Below, in pieces: positions 15,968-25,568 of a stretch of DNA of 64,000 nt. A program made the position numbers and the translations under genes. Numbering within the stretch: the stretch's first letter is position 1; the number at the start of each line of letters is the position of its first letter. The notes below the pieces were generated by a model, which had not been told where the DNA came from, made no database searches, and worked only from the letters and a program-made list of their open reading frames with translations. Origin of the DNA: Novosphingobium colocasiae (GTDB taxonomy: Bacteria > Pseudomonadota > Alphaproteobacteria > Sphingomonadales > Sphingomonadaceae); the NCBI RefSeq assembly GCF_014652555.1, contig NZ_BMZA01000015.1, forward strand, positions 19,417-83,416. The letters run 5' to 3'.

Positions 15968-17803
15968 ATGCATTTCGACGATCGTCTTGCCACCGTGCTG
16001 GCCCTGCCCGTTTCGGGCACGGCTTTGGCGCGGATCCAGTACCGGCAGCTCGTCGACATCCTCGGCCGCGCGCGCCCGGCGGCGGACTTCGGTCCGCTGC
16101 ACGAAGAGGGGCTGATCCGGCTACTGCAACTGGCCGAGCAGATCCCGGCGAGCGAGCGCGCCCGCATGGTCGGCGATGCGGATCGCCCGATCGCCAACCC
16201 GCGCCTGCTGGCGCTGCTGGCCGAAGCCGAACCGCAAGTCGCCACATCCGCCATCGCCGCCGCCCGGCTTGACGAAGAGGCGTGGCTGGCGCTGATCCCC
16301 GCCCTCCCCGTGCGCGCGCGCGGTATTGTACGTCACCGCCGCGACCTGGGCCCGCGCGTGGATGCGCTGCTGGAACGGCTGGGCGTGCGCGACCGGGCGC
16401 TGCCCCCGGTTGTGGAGGCCACCGCCGCGCAGCACTCTGCGCCGGTGGACGATATCGACGCCTTCCTGCTCGATTGCGTGGCGCGCGAAGACGCGCTTGA
16501 CCAGGCCAAGGCGCAGGCGGCGGCGCAGGAAATCACCCGACCACTGGCTCCTGCGCCGGTGGTCCCCTTGCGCGGCAAAAACGGCAGCAACGACAACCGT
16601 CGCACCGCCGATGCCGGCATCGGCGCCATTGTCCGCCGGATCGAGGAATTCCGCCGCGCCCGCGAAAGCGGCAACCACGCGGCGCACAGTGCGGACGCGC
16701 CGTTCCTGCCGCTGGGCGATCTGGTTCACGAGGTGCCGCGCGGCGCGGTATCGGTCGATTTCGCCACCGATGCCGAAGGGCGCATCACCTGGGTCGACGG
16801 CCCGCTGGCCTCGGCGCTGGTCGGGTTCAGCCTGTCCGGCGCAGCGGACCGCGATGGCGAGGAGGCAGATGCCGCCGCGCCGCCCCCGCTGGTCAGCCAG
16901 TTGCGCGCGCGCCAGCCGCTGCGCGCTGCGCCGCTGGCCTTCGAAGGCGCGCCGGCGATCAGTGGCGAATGGCTGGCCGACGCGGTCGCCCGCTTCGATC
17001 CGGTCAGCGGGCGCTTCACCGGCTATTGCGGCCGTTTGCGGCGGCCGCTGCGGATCGCCCCCGTCGCCGCCCAGCCCTCTGCCGATCAGGCTGCCGCCGA
17101 CAACATGCGGCAGATCCTGCACGAGCTGAAGAATCCCGCCAACGCAATCCAGGTGGCGGCCGAGATCATCCAGCAGCAGCTTTACGGCCCTGCCCCGCAC
17201 GAATACCGGGCGCTGGCCGCCGCTATCGCAGGCGATGTCGCGCAGATCCTGGCGGGGTTCGACGAGCTGGACCGGCTGGTCAAACTGGAATCCGGCGTGA
17301 TGGCCCCCGGCGCGGGCGAATGCGACCTGGCGCTGATCCTGACCCAGACCGTCAGCCGCCTGCAGGCGTGGACCGCGCCGCGCCGCAGCGGCTTCGTCCA
17401 GCAGGCCCAGGCCGCATCGCTGCCGATCCGGCTCGATTGCCAGGAAGCAGAACGGATGATCTGGCGGCTTCTGGCCGCGCTGGCGGGATCGACCGCGCCG
17501 GATGAGCAACTGGCGCTGCGCTGGTGGGCTGATAGCGCGCAGGTGCGGGTCGAGATGGAACTGCCCGCCGCGCTGGCGGGTTATGTCGGGGATGATCTGT
17601 TCGCCATCCCCGCAGGCGAGCGCGGCAGCGCGCTGTCCGCCGGCAGCTTCGGCATCGGCTTCACCCTGCGCCTGGCCGCAGCCGAAGCCCGTGCCGCAGG
17701 CGGCACGCTGATGCACGAAGGTGGCGTCCTGCGGCTGGACCTGCCCGGGTTGACCGGACCGGCATCAAGCCATAGCAACAACCTACAGAGCCGCGTCGGC
17801 TGA
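15968..17803 (+). CDS. Sensor histidine kinase-like protein with degenerate ATPase domain
   Basis: The 611-residue protein has a long N-terminal region without clear domains, a PAS-like stretch near residues 250-370 (ATDAEGRITWVDGPLASALV), and a dimerisation/phosphoacceptor box at QILHELKNPANAIQVAAEII with H385. The C-terminal catalytic part keeps a G-box (GSFGIGFTLRLAAAEA), but the N-box asparagines are not visible (ERMIWRLLAALAG). It may therefore be inactive as a kinase or act as a phosphotransfer scaffold. There are no membrane helices, so it should be cytoplasmic. No response regulator is adjacent. The start at 15968 follows AGCAGGA. Confidence 0.7.
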   Translation: MHFDDRLATVLALPVSGTALARIQYRQLVDILGRARPAADFGPLHEEGLIRLLQLAEQIPASERARMVGDADRPIANPRLLALLAEAEPQVATSAIAAARLDEEAWLALIPALPVRARGIVRHRRDLGPRVDALLERLGVRDRALPPVVEATAAQHSAPVDDIDAFLLDCVAREDALDQAKAQAAAQEITRPLAPAPVVPLRGKNGSNDNRRTADAGIGAIVRRIEEFRRARESGNHAAHSADAPFLPLGDLVHEVPRGAVSVDFATDAEGRITWVDGPLASALVGFSLSGAADRDGEEADAAAPPPLVSQLRARQPLRAAPLAFEGAPAISGEWLADAVARFDPVSGRFTGYCGRLRRPLRIAPVAAQPSADQAAADNMRQILHELKNPANAIQVAAEIIQQQLYGPAPHEYRALAAAIAGDVAQILAGFDELDRLVKLESGVMAPGAGECDLALILTQTVSRLQAWTAPRRSGFVQQAQAASLPIRLDCQEAERMIWRLLAALAGSTAPDEQLALRWWADSAQVRVEMELPAALAGYVGDDLFAIPAGERGSALSAGSFGIGFTLRLAAAEARAAGGTLMHEGGVLRLDLPGLTGPASSHSNNLQSRVG

Positions 17804-17852
17804 CGGACCCCCCAGTCGGTACAGGACGCGCCTATGAAAGCAGTGTGTTTTT

Positions 17853-18857
17853 TTGAACCGGCCCAATATTCTCAGCGTTCCCGACAAAAGCAACCGCGCG
17901 CGCTTTCGCGACGGGTTCGGCCAGCGGTTCATCGTGACGGTGGATACCGAGGAGGAGTTCGACTGGAACGCCCCGCTCGACCGCGAACGCCACACCATCG
18001 TTACTGTCCCGGCGCTGCGCAAGTTCCAGCAGTTCTGCGAGGGCTTCGGCGTGGTGCCGTCCTATCTGGTCGATTTTCCCATCGCCAGTTCCAGCTTTGC
18101 GCGCGAGGCGATCGGCGCGGCGGTGCTGGCCGGGCGGGCCGAGATCGGGGTCCAGTTGCATCCCTGGGTCAGCCCGCCGTTCGAAGAGGACGTGACCGAA
18201 TTCAACAGCTTTGCCGGTAACCTTCCCTACGAGCTTGAACGCGAGAAATTCCGCCGCCTGCGCGACCGGATCGAACAGACGTTCGAAACCGCACCGCTGA
18301 TCTATCGCGCCGGGCGCTATGGCCTTGGCCCCAACACGGCCGCCATTCTTTCCGAATTCGGCATCGCGGTGGATACTTCGGTCCGGGCCCGGTTCGATTA
18401 CAGCAGCACCGGCGGCCCGAACTACCGCGAACATCCGCTCGAACCCTATTGGGTCGGGCCGGACCAGCGGCTGCTCGAACTGCCGCTGACCTCGGTCTAC
18501 TGGGGGCCGCTACGGCGGATCGGCAATGTCATCTATCCGCTGCTGTGGCGGGCCCCGGCGCTGCGCGGCGTGCTGGCCCGCGCCGGCCTGCTCGAACGCA
18601 TTCCGCTGACCCCTGAGGGCGTCACCTCGGCAGAGGCGCTGCGCGGCGTCGATATCGCCGTGGACGATGGCCTGCCGATCCTCGTGTTCTCGTTCCACAG
18701 TCCGTCGCTCGCCCCCGGCCACACGCCATACGTTCGCAACGACGACGATCTCGACGCGCTGTACGACTGGTGGCGCGCGCTGTTCACGCACCTGGCGGCG
18801 CGCGGTGTACGGCCTACCAGCGTATCCGATATCATGGCCAGCGTGGAGCTTGCCTAG
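17853..18857 (+). CDS. Polysaccharide deacetylase-like protein (WalW type)
   Basis: The 334-residue protein resembles the WalW branch of the polysaccharide deacetylase/NodB superfamily. Features are RFIVTVDTEEEFDWN near the start (the D/E-rich metal site), IGVQLHPWVSPPF (a conserved His), APLIYRAGRYGLGPNT and LPILVFSFHSPSL. Such proteins are found beside exopolysaccharide or cell-wall genes, but the substrate is unknown. The start at 17853 is a TTG; there is no obvious Shine-Dalgarno sequence, so the exact N-terminus is uncertain. Confidence 0.75.
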   Translation: MNRPNILSVPDKSNRARFRDGFGQRFIVTVDTEEEFDWNAPLDRERHTIVTVPALRKFQQFCEGFGVVPSYLVDFPIASSSFAREAIGAAVLAGRAEIGVQLHPWVSPPFEEDVTEFNSFAGNLPYELEREKFRRLRDRIEQTFETAPLIYRAGRYGLGPNTAAILSEFGIAVDTSVRARFDYSSTGGPNYREHPLEPYWVGPDQRLLELPLTSVYWGPLRRIGNVIYPLLWRAPALRGVLARAGLLERIPLTPEGVTSAEALRGVDIAVDDGLPILVFSFHSPSLAPGHTPYVRNDDDLDALYDWWRALFTHLAARGVRPTSVSDIMASVELA

Positions 18858-18920
18858 TCGGCTTCGGCAAGCTAGGGGCGACGTGTTCTGTCCGGGCGGA
18901 CCGGCAGGGCGCGGTATCGT

Positions 18921-18996
18921 GGGCCTGTAGCTCAGCGGTTAGAGCTGGCCGCTCATAACGGCTAGGTCGCGGGTTCAAATCCTGCCGGGCCCACCA
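18921..18996 (+). tRNA. tRNA-Ile2 (anticodon CAT, lysidine-modified)
   Basis: A complete cloverleaf of 76 bases with encoded CCA. The 7-bp acceptor stem starts GGGCCTG, the D-arm is GCTCAGCGGTTAGAGC, the anticodon loop CTCATAA, and the T-arm GCGGGTTCAAATCCTGC. The short D-loop and overall sequence resemble tRNA-Ile2 (ileX type) rather than elongator tRNA-Met. The C34 would be changed to lysidine by TilS to read AUA. Confidence 0.85.
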
Positions 18997-19055
18997 CTGC
19001 CGCCGCCGTCGAACGGCAACCGACACGCACCGGACCCGTCCGGTGCCCAAAGGGT

Positions 19056-19135
<80 letters not shown>

Positions 19136-19197
19136 TTCAGGAAATCGAGAATTCGCGGCTGAGCGGACATCGGTCCGCCGGAACAACAGCCGACGGC

Positions 19198-20031
19198 TCA
19201 GGCTTTCAGCCGCCCGGCATGCCATACGACATGCTCGGCCATGAAGGTGGAGATGAAATAGTAGGAGTGGTCATAGCCGTCCTGCATGCGGATCGTGGCC
19301 GGCTGGCCGGCGCGGGAGCAGGCATCCTGCAGCAGCGGCGTTTTCAACTGTTCCTCCAGGAACGTGTCGGCCGTGCCCTGATCCACCAGCAGATCGGGCA
19401 GGCGCGCGCCGTCCTCGATCAGCGCGCAGGCATCGTATTCGCGCCAGGCGGCGCGATCGGGGCCGATGTAGCCGGTCAGCGCCTTGGCGCCCCAGGGGCA
19501 GTTCAGCGGCGAGACGATCGGCGAAAAGGCACTGACCGAGCGGAAGCGGCCGGGGTTGCGCAACGCGATCGTCAGCGCACCGTGCCCGCCCATCGAATGC
19601 CCGGTGATGCCCTGCCGCGCCATATCGGCAGGAAATTGCTGCGCGACCAATGCCGACAGTTCAGTCTCGATGTAGCTGCGCATGCGGTAGTTGGCCGCCC
19701 AGGGTTGCTGCGTCGCATCGACATAGAACCCTGCCCCCTTGCCGAAATCATACCCTTCGTCGTCCGGCACATCATCACCGCGCGGGCTGGTGTCCGGCGC
19801 GACAAAGATGACGCCATGCTCCGCGCAGGCCGCGCGGAATTCGCCCTTCTCGGTGACGTTGGCATGCGTGCAGGTCAGCCCCGAGAGGTACCACAGGACC
19901 GGCAGCTTCGCTCCCGGCGCGTGATCCGGCACGAAGACCGAAAAGGTCATGGGCGTGCCGGTCTCGGCCGATTGGTGCGTGTAGACGCCCTGGGTGCCGC
20001 CGTGGCTGCGGTTGGTCGATACGATTTCCAT
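19198..20031 (-). CDS. fghA: S-formylglutathione hydrolase
   Basis: The 277-residue alpha/beta hydrolase splits S-formylglutathione to formate and glutathione, the second step of glutathione-dependent formaldehyde oxidation. The nucleophile serine is in [13 protein letters not shown]; conserved [13 protein letters not shown] and APDTSPRG are esterase-D/FGH signatures; [11 protein letters not shown] holds the catalytic histidine. It lies eight bases after adhC in the same operon. Confidence 0.95.
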   Translation of the reverse strand: MEIVSTNRSHGGTQGVYTHQSAETGTPMTFSVFVPDHAPGAKLPVLWYLSGLTCTHANVTEKGEFRAACAEHGVIFVAPDTSPRGDDVPDDEGYDFGKGAGFYVDATQQPWAANYRMRSYIETELSALVAQQFPADMARQGITGHSMGGHGALTIALRNPGRFRSVSAFSPIVSPLNCPWGAKALTGYIGPDRAAWREYDACALIEDGARLPDLLVDQGTADTFLEEQLKTPLLQDACSRAGQPATIRMQDGYDHSYYFISTFMAEHVVWHAGRLKA

Positions 20032-20039
20032 GGTACCGC

Positions 20040-21152
20040 TCAGAAAACCACCACGCTGCGGATCGACTTGCCCGCGTGCATCAGGTCAAATGCGGTGTTG
20101 ATCTCTTCCAGCCCCATCACATGCGTGATCATCGGGTCGATCTCGATCTTGCCGGTCATGTACATATCGACGATCTTGGGCACGTCGGTGCGGCCCTTGG
20201 CCCCGCCGAACGCGGTGCCGCGCCAGTTGCGCCCGGTGACGAGCTGGAACGGCCGGGTGGAGATTTCCTTGCCCGCTTCGGCAACGCCGATGATGATCGA
20301 GGTGCCCCAGCCACGATGACACGCTTCGAGCGCGGTGCGCATGACTTCGGTGTTGCCGGTGGCGTCAAAGGTGTAGTCGGCCCCGCCGTCAGTCATCTGG
20401 ACGATCTTCGCGACGGTGTCCTCGCGGCTCATGCCCTTGCTGTTGAGGAATTCGGTCATGCCGAACTTGCGGCCCCATTCCTCACGATCGGGATTGAGAT
20501 CGACGCCGATGATCTTGCCCGCCCCCGCCAGCCGCGCACCCTGGATCACGTTGAGACCGATCCCGCCGAGGCCGAACACGACCACGTTGTCACCCACCTG
20601 CACCTTGGCAGTGTTGATCACCGCGCCGACGCCGGTGGTGACCCCACAACCGATGTAGCACGAGGACTGGAACGGCGCGTCCTCGCGGATCTTCGCCACG
20701 GCGATTTCGGGCAGGACGGTGAAGTTCGAGAAGGTCGAGCAGCCCATGTAGTGGAAGATCGTCTCGCCCTTGTAGCTGAACCGGCTGGTGCCGTCGGGCA
20801 TCAGCCCCTGGCCTTGCGTCGCGCGGATCGCGGTGCACAGGTTGGTCTTGCCCGAGAGGCAGCTTTTGCACTGGCGGCATTCCGGGGTGTAGAGCGGGAT
20901 CACGTGATCGCCCGGCTTGACGCTGGTGACCCCGGGGCCGACCTCGCGCACGATCCCGGCACCTTCGTGGCCCAGCACGCTGGGGAAGATGCCCTCGCTG
21001 TCGAACCCGTCGAGCGTATAGGCGTCGGTGTGGCACACGCCGGTCGCCATAATCTCAACCAGCACCTCGCCCGCCTTGGGGCCTTCAAGGTCCAACTCAA
21101 CGATTTCCAGGGGTTGCTTAGGAGCAAAGGCTACGGCGGCGCGGGTCTTCAT
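20040..21152 (-). CDS. adhC: S-(hydroxymethyl)glutathione dehydrogenase / class III alcohol dehydrogenase
   Basis: The 370-residue zinc enzyme oxidises S-hydroxymethylglutathione to S-formylglutathione with NAD. Visible features are [15 protein letters not shown] with catalytic-zinc cysteine, [10 protein letters not shown], the structural zinc cysteines in [16 protein letters not shown], and the Rossmann motif [17 protein letters not shown]. The start at 21152 ([11 protein letters not shown]) follows GGAAG; the eight-residue longer frame is less likely. It forms an operon with fghA for formaldehyde detoxification, which would suit a demethylating catabolic lifestyle. Confidence 0.95.
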   Translation of the reverse strand: MKTRAAVAFAPKQPLEIVELDLEGPKAGEVLVEIMATGVCHTDAYTLDGFDSEGIFPSVLGHEGAGIVREVGPGVTSVKPGDHVIPLYTPECRQCKSCLSGKTNLCTAIRATQGQGLMPDGTSRFSYKGETIFHYMGCSTFSNFTVLPEIAVAKIREDAPFQSSCYIGCGVTTGVGAVINTAKVQVGDNVVVFGLGGIGLNVIQGARLAGAGKIIGVDLNPDREEWGRKFGMTEFLNSKGMSREDTVAKIVQMTDGGADYTFDATGNTEVMRTALEACHRGWGTSIIIGVAEAGKEISTRPFQLVTGRNWRGTAFGGAKGRTDVPKIVDMYMTGKIEIDPMITHVMGLEEINTAFDLMHAGKSIRSVVVF

Positions 21153-21259
21153 GGCACTTCCTTCGTCGGCAGACACAAAATTAGCCTCCGTTACCGGTAA
21201 ACCAATGGGTGGATAAAGCGGCTATTGCAGAACGCTTTGTTTCCAAATAGGGATAATCG

Positions 21260-22144
21260 ATGCATCCGTGGGAGGGTCTCGAAGAAGCGGTCGCCATTGC
21301 CGATGCCGGCTCGTTCGTTGGCGCGGCACGATTGCTCGGCGTTTCGACATCGCACGTATCGCGAAGTGTTCTGCGCCTGGAAGAGCGGCTGAACCTGATC
21401 CTGTTCAACCGCACCACCCGGACCGTCAGCCAGACCGAAGCCGGCCGTGGCTTTATCGATCAGGCGCGAAGGCTGATCCAGGAACGCGACGAACTGCTTG
21501 CATTCGCGGTGGGCGACGGCGAGCCGCGCGGCGAACTGCGCGTGACCTGCTCGATCGCCATGGGAGAACGCTTTGTCGCGCCGATCCTCGGTGAATTTGC
21601 CGATCGGCATCCCGGCCTGTCGGTCGTGCTCGATCTGACCAATCGCGTCGTCGACATCATCGCCGAAGGGTACGACCTTGCGATACGCACCAGCCAGACC
21701 GGCGACCCGCGGCTCGCCAGCCAAGCCATTGCCAGCCGGGCGCTGATAACCGCTGCTTCCCCTGCTTACCTTACCGCACGCGCCGCGCCGCGCCGTGTAG
21801 ACGATCTGGCCGGGCATGAATGCCTGGCCGGAACCACTCCCAACTGGCACTTTCTCGAACGCGGGATGCCACGCGTCGTCACACCGCGTGGCCGCTGGCG
21901 ATGCAATAGCGGAACGGCTGTGCTGGACGCTGCACTGGCCGGACGGGGCATCTGCCAACTCCCGGAATTCTACCTGCGTGCGCCAATCGCGGAAGGGCGA
22001 TTGCAGGCCTTGCTTGAAGATTGCCGCGCCGAGCCCGAGCCGATCTGGCTGGTATCGCCCCTGCGGCGTCAACTCCAGCCCAAGGTGCTCCGCCTGTCGC
22101 TGCTGCTTGGCGAACGGCTGCAACCCGCCCTTTCCGGGGCCTGA
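21260..22144 (+). CDS. LysR family transcriptional regulator
   Basis: The 294-residue protein has an N-terminal winged helix-turn-helix (FVGAARLLGVSTSHVSRSVL, RLEERLNLILFNRTTR) and a C-terminal co-inducer domain. It is divergent from adhC-fghA with 107 bases between the starts, so control of formaldehyde oxidation is the simplest inference. The downstream PQQ dehydrogenase is an alternative target, since its promoter region starts right after this gene. Confidence 0.85.
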   Translation: MHPWEGLEEAVAIADAGSFVGAARLLGVSTSHVSRSVLRLEERLNLILFNRTTRTVSQTEAGRGFIDQARRLIQERDELLAFAVGDGEPRGELRVTCSIAMGERFVAPILGEFADRHPGLSVVLDLTNRVVDIIAEGYDLAIRTSQTGDPRLASQAIASRALITAASPAYLTARAAPRRVDDLAGHECLAGTTPNWHFLERGMPRVVTPRGRWRCNSGTAVLDAALAGRGICQLPEFYLRAPIAEGRLQALLEDCRAEPEPIWLVSPLRRQLQPKVLRLSLLLGERLQPALSGA

Positions 22145-22452
22145 AATCGCGGCGCTCATAAGTTTTACTCATGCGTTCGATATCGATGGCAGATAGCCTC
22201 AATATCCGGTGTTTCACCCTGATTTTCGGCACGAAGAAAAGGGTTGATCGTGCGGCATAATAAGCCTTACTCATCTTACCACGGACACCGATTCATCGGG
22301 CAGTGCCGCAACACCGGGCCGAAACGCGGCTTGATAATCTGGCCTTCCGGCCAGCGGGATGATGGTGCCGAATGCCCTTCTAGGGGAGGCTCCTTCTTGT
22401 GCACGCTGCGGTGCGTGCCCGCGTCGGCAGGCTCGCAAGGGGGACGACAACG
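22145..22452. promoter_or_regulatory. Promoter region of the PQQ dehydrogenase with two TAAGNNNTACTCAT boxes
   Basis: The motif occurs as TAAGTTTTACTCAT at 22159-22172 and TAAGCCTTACTCAT at 22261-22274. The second copy stands 18 bases after a TTGATC -35-like hexamer (22244-22249), so it would cover the -10 region. The same motif lies upstream of the HGD pair at 50455. No gene is supported in the remaining sequence. Confidence 0.4.
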
Positions 22453-24576
22453 GTGAACAGCAGCGCTCGCGCTTACCGGAAATATCACGCGCTCGGCATG
22501 CCGCTGCTGGTCGCGGTGTTGGCGGTCGCTCTTGCCGGATGCCAGAAATCGCCGGGCGCGGCCAATGCCGAAAGCGTGGCTCCGATGGACGGCGCGTTGT
22601 TTGCGCAGGACCCGGCGAACTGGACGGTCCATGGCGGCAACCATGCCGAGCAGCGCTTTTCTCCGCTGACCGAGATCAACGGCGATACCGTCGCGGATCT
22701 AGGCCTTGCTTGGACCGTCGAGCTCGATACCGCGCGCGGGCAGGAAACGACGCCACTGGTGATCGACGGGATCATCTATCTCTCCACCGCCTGGTCCAAG
22801 GTCGTCGCGATCGACGGAGCCAGCGGAAAGGTGCTGTGGCAGTTCGACCCGCAGGTTGCAGGAGCGAAGGGGCGCGACGGCTGCTGCGACGTGGTCAATC
22901 GCGGGATCGCCTACCGTGACGGGCGGCTATTCCTTGGCGCGTTCGACGGCCGGCTGATCGCGATCGACGCCAAGTCCGGCTCCAAGGTCTGGGAGGTGCA
23001 AACAACCGACACCAGCAAACCCTATACGATCACCGGTGCCCCGCGCCTTGCCGGCAACCTTGTGCTGATCGGCAACGGCGGCGCGGAACTGGGCGTGCGC
23101 GGCTACGTGTCGGCTTACGATGCCGGCACGGGCAAGCTGGCATGGCGGTTCTACACCGTGCCGCGGCCTGACGGGAAACCCGATGGCGCGGCATCGGATG
23201 CGGTGCTGGCCGCGAAAGCGAATGCGACCTGGTTTGACGGCGCATGGAAGCAGACCGGCGGCGGCGGCACGGTGTGGGATGCCATCGTCTATGACCCGGA
23301 GCTGGATCAGGTGCTGATCGGGGTGGGCAACGGCACGCCATGGAACCATACGCTGCGATCGGGCGGCAGGGGCGACAACCTGTTCCTCTCATCGATCGTC
23401 GCGCTGGATGCAAAGACCGGCGCGTACCGCTGGCACTATCAGGTCAATCCCGGCGAAAGCTGGGATTACACCGCCACCCAGCCGATCATGCTTGCGAACC
23501 TCAGGATCGGCGGCAAGGTCCGCAAGGTCGCGATGCAGGCCCCCAAGAACGGGTTCTTCTATGTGGTGGACCGGAGCAACGGCCGGCTGATTTCGGCGCG
23601 CAATTTCGTGCCGGTGAACTGGGCGACGGGGATCGATCTCAAGTCCGGCCGCCCGATCGAGACCAGGGCCGCACGCTATGGCCCGGAAGGTTCGCTGCTG
23701 CTCCCTTCCGCCTTTGGCGCGCACAACTGGTATCCGATGGCGTTCAGCCCGGCGACCGGCCTCGTCTATTTCCCGGCGCAGGAAGTGCCGATGATCTATG
23801 CGCAAGAGCACGGCTTTGTAGCGCGCCCGCATGCCTTTAACCTGGGCACATATTCGGAAAAGAACATCCTGCCCGCCGATCCGGCGGCGATGGCCAGGCT
23901 GCGCGCGGGCCTCAAGGGGGCGCTGATCGCCTGGGACCCGGTGCAGCAAAAGCAGGTGTGGCGCGCCGAGCAGCCGGGGCCGGCCTCGGGCGGAGCGCTG
24001 GCGACGGCGGGCGGGCTGGTCTTCGAGGGCAATATCACCGGCACCTTCAAGGCGTTCGACGCGCGGTCGGGCCAGACCCGCTGGCAATTCAAGGCGCAGA
24101 CCGCCGTCCAGGGCAGCCCGGTTTCCTATGCGGTGGGCGGGCACCAGTACGTGCTTGTCGTCAGCGGCTATGGCGGCGGCTACGGGCTTTCGACGCCGCT
24201 GGGTGACGGCACCCGGCATCGACCCAACGGCCGCGTGCTGGCCTTTCGGCTGGACGGCAAGGAAACCCTCCCGGCCCTGCCCGAGGAAGCGCTGGCCCCG
24301 TTCACCCCGGTGGCCGACGCCTTCACCCCGGCGCAGGCGGAAGCCGGCCGTCGCGGTTTCGAGACCACCTGCGCCTGGTGTCATGGATCGGGTGCGCAAT
24401 CGAGCGGGGTGGCCCCGGACCTGCGCCGATCGCCGCTGCTGGCAGACAGCCAGGCGTGGCGCGCGGTGGTGATCGACGGCGCGCTGGCCGACCAGGGCAT
24501 GGCGGGCTTTCCCGACCTGTTCTCTCCCGCCGATGCCGAGGCGCTGCGCGCCTATGTAGCCAGCCGGACGCGGTGA
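22453..24576 (+). CDS. PQQ-dependent quinohemoprotein alcohol dehydrogenase (lipoprotein)
   Basis: The 707-residue protein is an eight-bladed propeller dehydrogenase with a fused C-terminal cytochrome c. It has a lipobox LAGC (C30). The vicinal cysteine pair DGCCDV (C144-C145) forms the disulfide that lies over PQQ in this family. The catalytic aspartate is expected in SWDYTATQP. A single heme site CAWCH is at 640-644, near the C-terminus. It would oxidise a primary or secondary alcohol in the periplasm and pass electrons to the respiratory chain. A GTG at 22453 gives the signal peptide directly; a longer frame from 22399 is possible. A TetR gene follows, and the location at the edge of the catabolic region suggests the first oxidation of its growth substrate. 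Confidence 0.88.
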   Translation: MNSSARAYRKYHALGMPLLVAVLAVALAGCQKSPGAANAESVAPMDGALFAQDPANWTVHGGNHAEQRFSPLTEINGDTVADLGLAWTVELDTARGQETTPLVIDGIIYLSTAWSKVVAIDGASGKVLWQFDPQVAGAKGRDGCCDVVNRGIAYRDGRLFLGAFDGRLIAIDAKSGSKVWEVQTTDTSKPYTITGAPRLAGNLVLIGNGGAELGVRGYVSAYDAGTGKLAWRFYTVPRPDGKPDGAASDAVLAAKANATWFDGAWKQTGGGGTVWDAIVYDPELDQVLIGVGNGTPWNHTLRSGGRGDNLFLSSIVALDAKTGAYRWHYQVNPGESWDYTATQPIMLANLRIGGKVRKVAMQAPKNGFFYVVDRSNGRLISARNFVPVNWATGIDLKSGRPIETRAARYGPEGSLLLPSAFGAHNWYPMAFSPATGLVYFPAQEVPMIYAQEHGFVARPHAFNLGTYSEKNILPADPAAMARLRAGLKGALIAWDPVQQKQVWRAEQPGPASGGALATAGGLVFEGNITGTFKAFDARSGQTRWQFKAQTAVQGSPVSYAVGGHQYVLVVSGYGGGYGLSTPLGDGTRHRPNGRVLAFRLDGKETLPALPEEALAPFTPVADAFTPAQAEAGRRGFETTCAWCHGSGAQSSGVAPDLRRSPLLADSQAWRAVVIDGALADQGMAGFPDLFSPADAEALRAYVASRTR

Positions 24577-24655
24577 ACTGGTCAGCGCGCCCCCGGTTCG
24601 CTAGGAGGAGGCTGGCATGCTCCGGCATGGGCCTTTGAAGATCCGGGGAAACCGC

Positions 24656-25360
24656 ATGAATACAGAGAAAAAGCCGCGCCGGCGCAAGTCTACCCGCCTG
24701 TCTCAGGACCAGCGCGTCTCTGACATTCTTGCCGCTGCCAACGACCTGATCGACACCAAGGGCTACGAAAACGTGACGATGGTGGAGATCGCCGAGCGAT
24801 CCCACATCGTCGAAGGCACGGTGTACCGCTACTTCAAGAACAAGGACGAGCTGATGCTGCGCGTGGCCGAGGACTGGCTGCGCCTGAAACTGGCCGATCT
24901 GCTGGATGTCAGCGCGCTGAACGGCACTTACAACAAGCTGCGCTACCTTATCTGGCATTCGCTCAAGGTTATTGTCAGCAAGCCGGCGGTCACCCGCTAT
25001 ATCATGCTCGAGGTGCGTCCGCGCGAAAGCTACAAGACCACCGAACTGTTCTCCATCAACCGCGCCTACACCAATCAGTTGCGCAAGCTGTTCGCCGATG
25101 CGATTTCCAGCGGCGAGATGAAGCGCGGTGTCCCTGAACGACTGCTGCGCGACATGGTGTTCGGCACGATCGAACACAGCACCTGGCGCTATCTGCGCGG
25201 CGAAGGCGATCTCGATGTCGATGAACTGGCCGATGAAATCGCCATGGTGGTGTTCCACGGCATGAGCGACCGCCAGCCTGTCACCAACCCGCTGGAAGCA
25301 TCGCTGGCGCGGATCGAAGCGGTGGCGGAGCGGCTGGAGAAGGCTGTTCCGGCCGGATAG
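24656..25360 (+). CDS. TetR family transcriptional regulator
   Basis: The 234-residue protein has the TetR helix-turn-helix (TMVEIAERSHIVEGTVYRYF) after a basic N-terminus (KPRRRKSTRLSQDQR). The remaining residues form an all-helical ligand domain. It lies 80 bases after the PQQ dehydrogenase gene and faces the first HGD pair. It shares overall layout and stretches such as STWRYLRGEGD with the TetR at 52076 (SIWSYLRGESD), so the two are probably paralogues sensing related CoA esters or acids. The ATG at 24656 follows GGGGAAA. Confidence 0.88.
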   Translation: MNTEKKPRRRKSTRLSQDQRVSDILAAANDLIDTKGYENVTMVEIAERSHIVEGTVYRYFKNKDELMLRVAEDWLRLKLADLLDVSALNGTYNKLRYLIWHSLKVIVSKPAVTRYIMLEVRPRESYKTTELFSINRAYTNQLRKLFADAISSGEMKRGVPERLLRDMVFGTIEHSTWRYLRGEGDLDVDELADEIAMVVFHGMSDRQPVTNPLEASLARIEAVAERLEKAVPAG

Positions 25361-25466
25361 GATCGGAGCGAGGCGAAAGAGCGACTTGGCCGTCGCTGCA
25401 AACTCGTTCCCCGGCTCCGATGCGGACCGTCAGCTTTCTGATGGCGGCGCAACGTGCAGAGTCATC

Positions 25467-25499
25467 AGATGGGTCCCCGCGAATCTGGGGGACCCATCT
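25467..25499. terminator. Bidirectional stem-loop between TetR gene and first HGD pair
   Basis: AGATGGGTCCCC and its perfect complement form a 12-bp stem with a 9-base loop between convergent genes. T-runs are short on both sides, so termination strength is uncertain. Confidence 0.6.
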
Positions 25500-25568
25500 T
25501 CTGGCACCGCGCCCTAAAACGCTAGAAGACAGGCCACCGCCTTAACGGACACGACGAGGCTATAGGGC

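Noticed and set aside
16121..17716. 531-codon minus-strand frame opposite the histidine kinase-like gene
   Set aside because: Rich in Arg, Gly and Gln without domains; the plus-strand frame has the H-box and G-box.
18921..18996. Elongator tRNA-Met for the CAT-anticodon tRNA
   Set aside because: The short D-loop and stem sequences match tRNA-Ile2 better; the final decision depends on a TilS recognition check.
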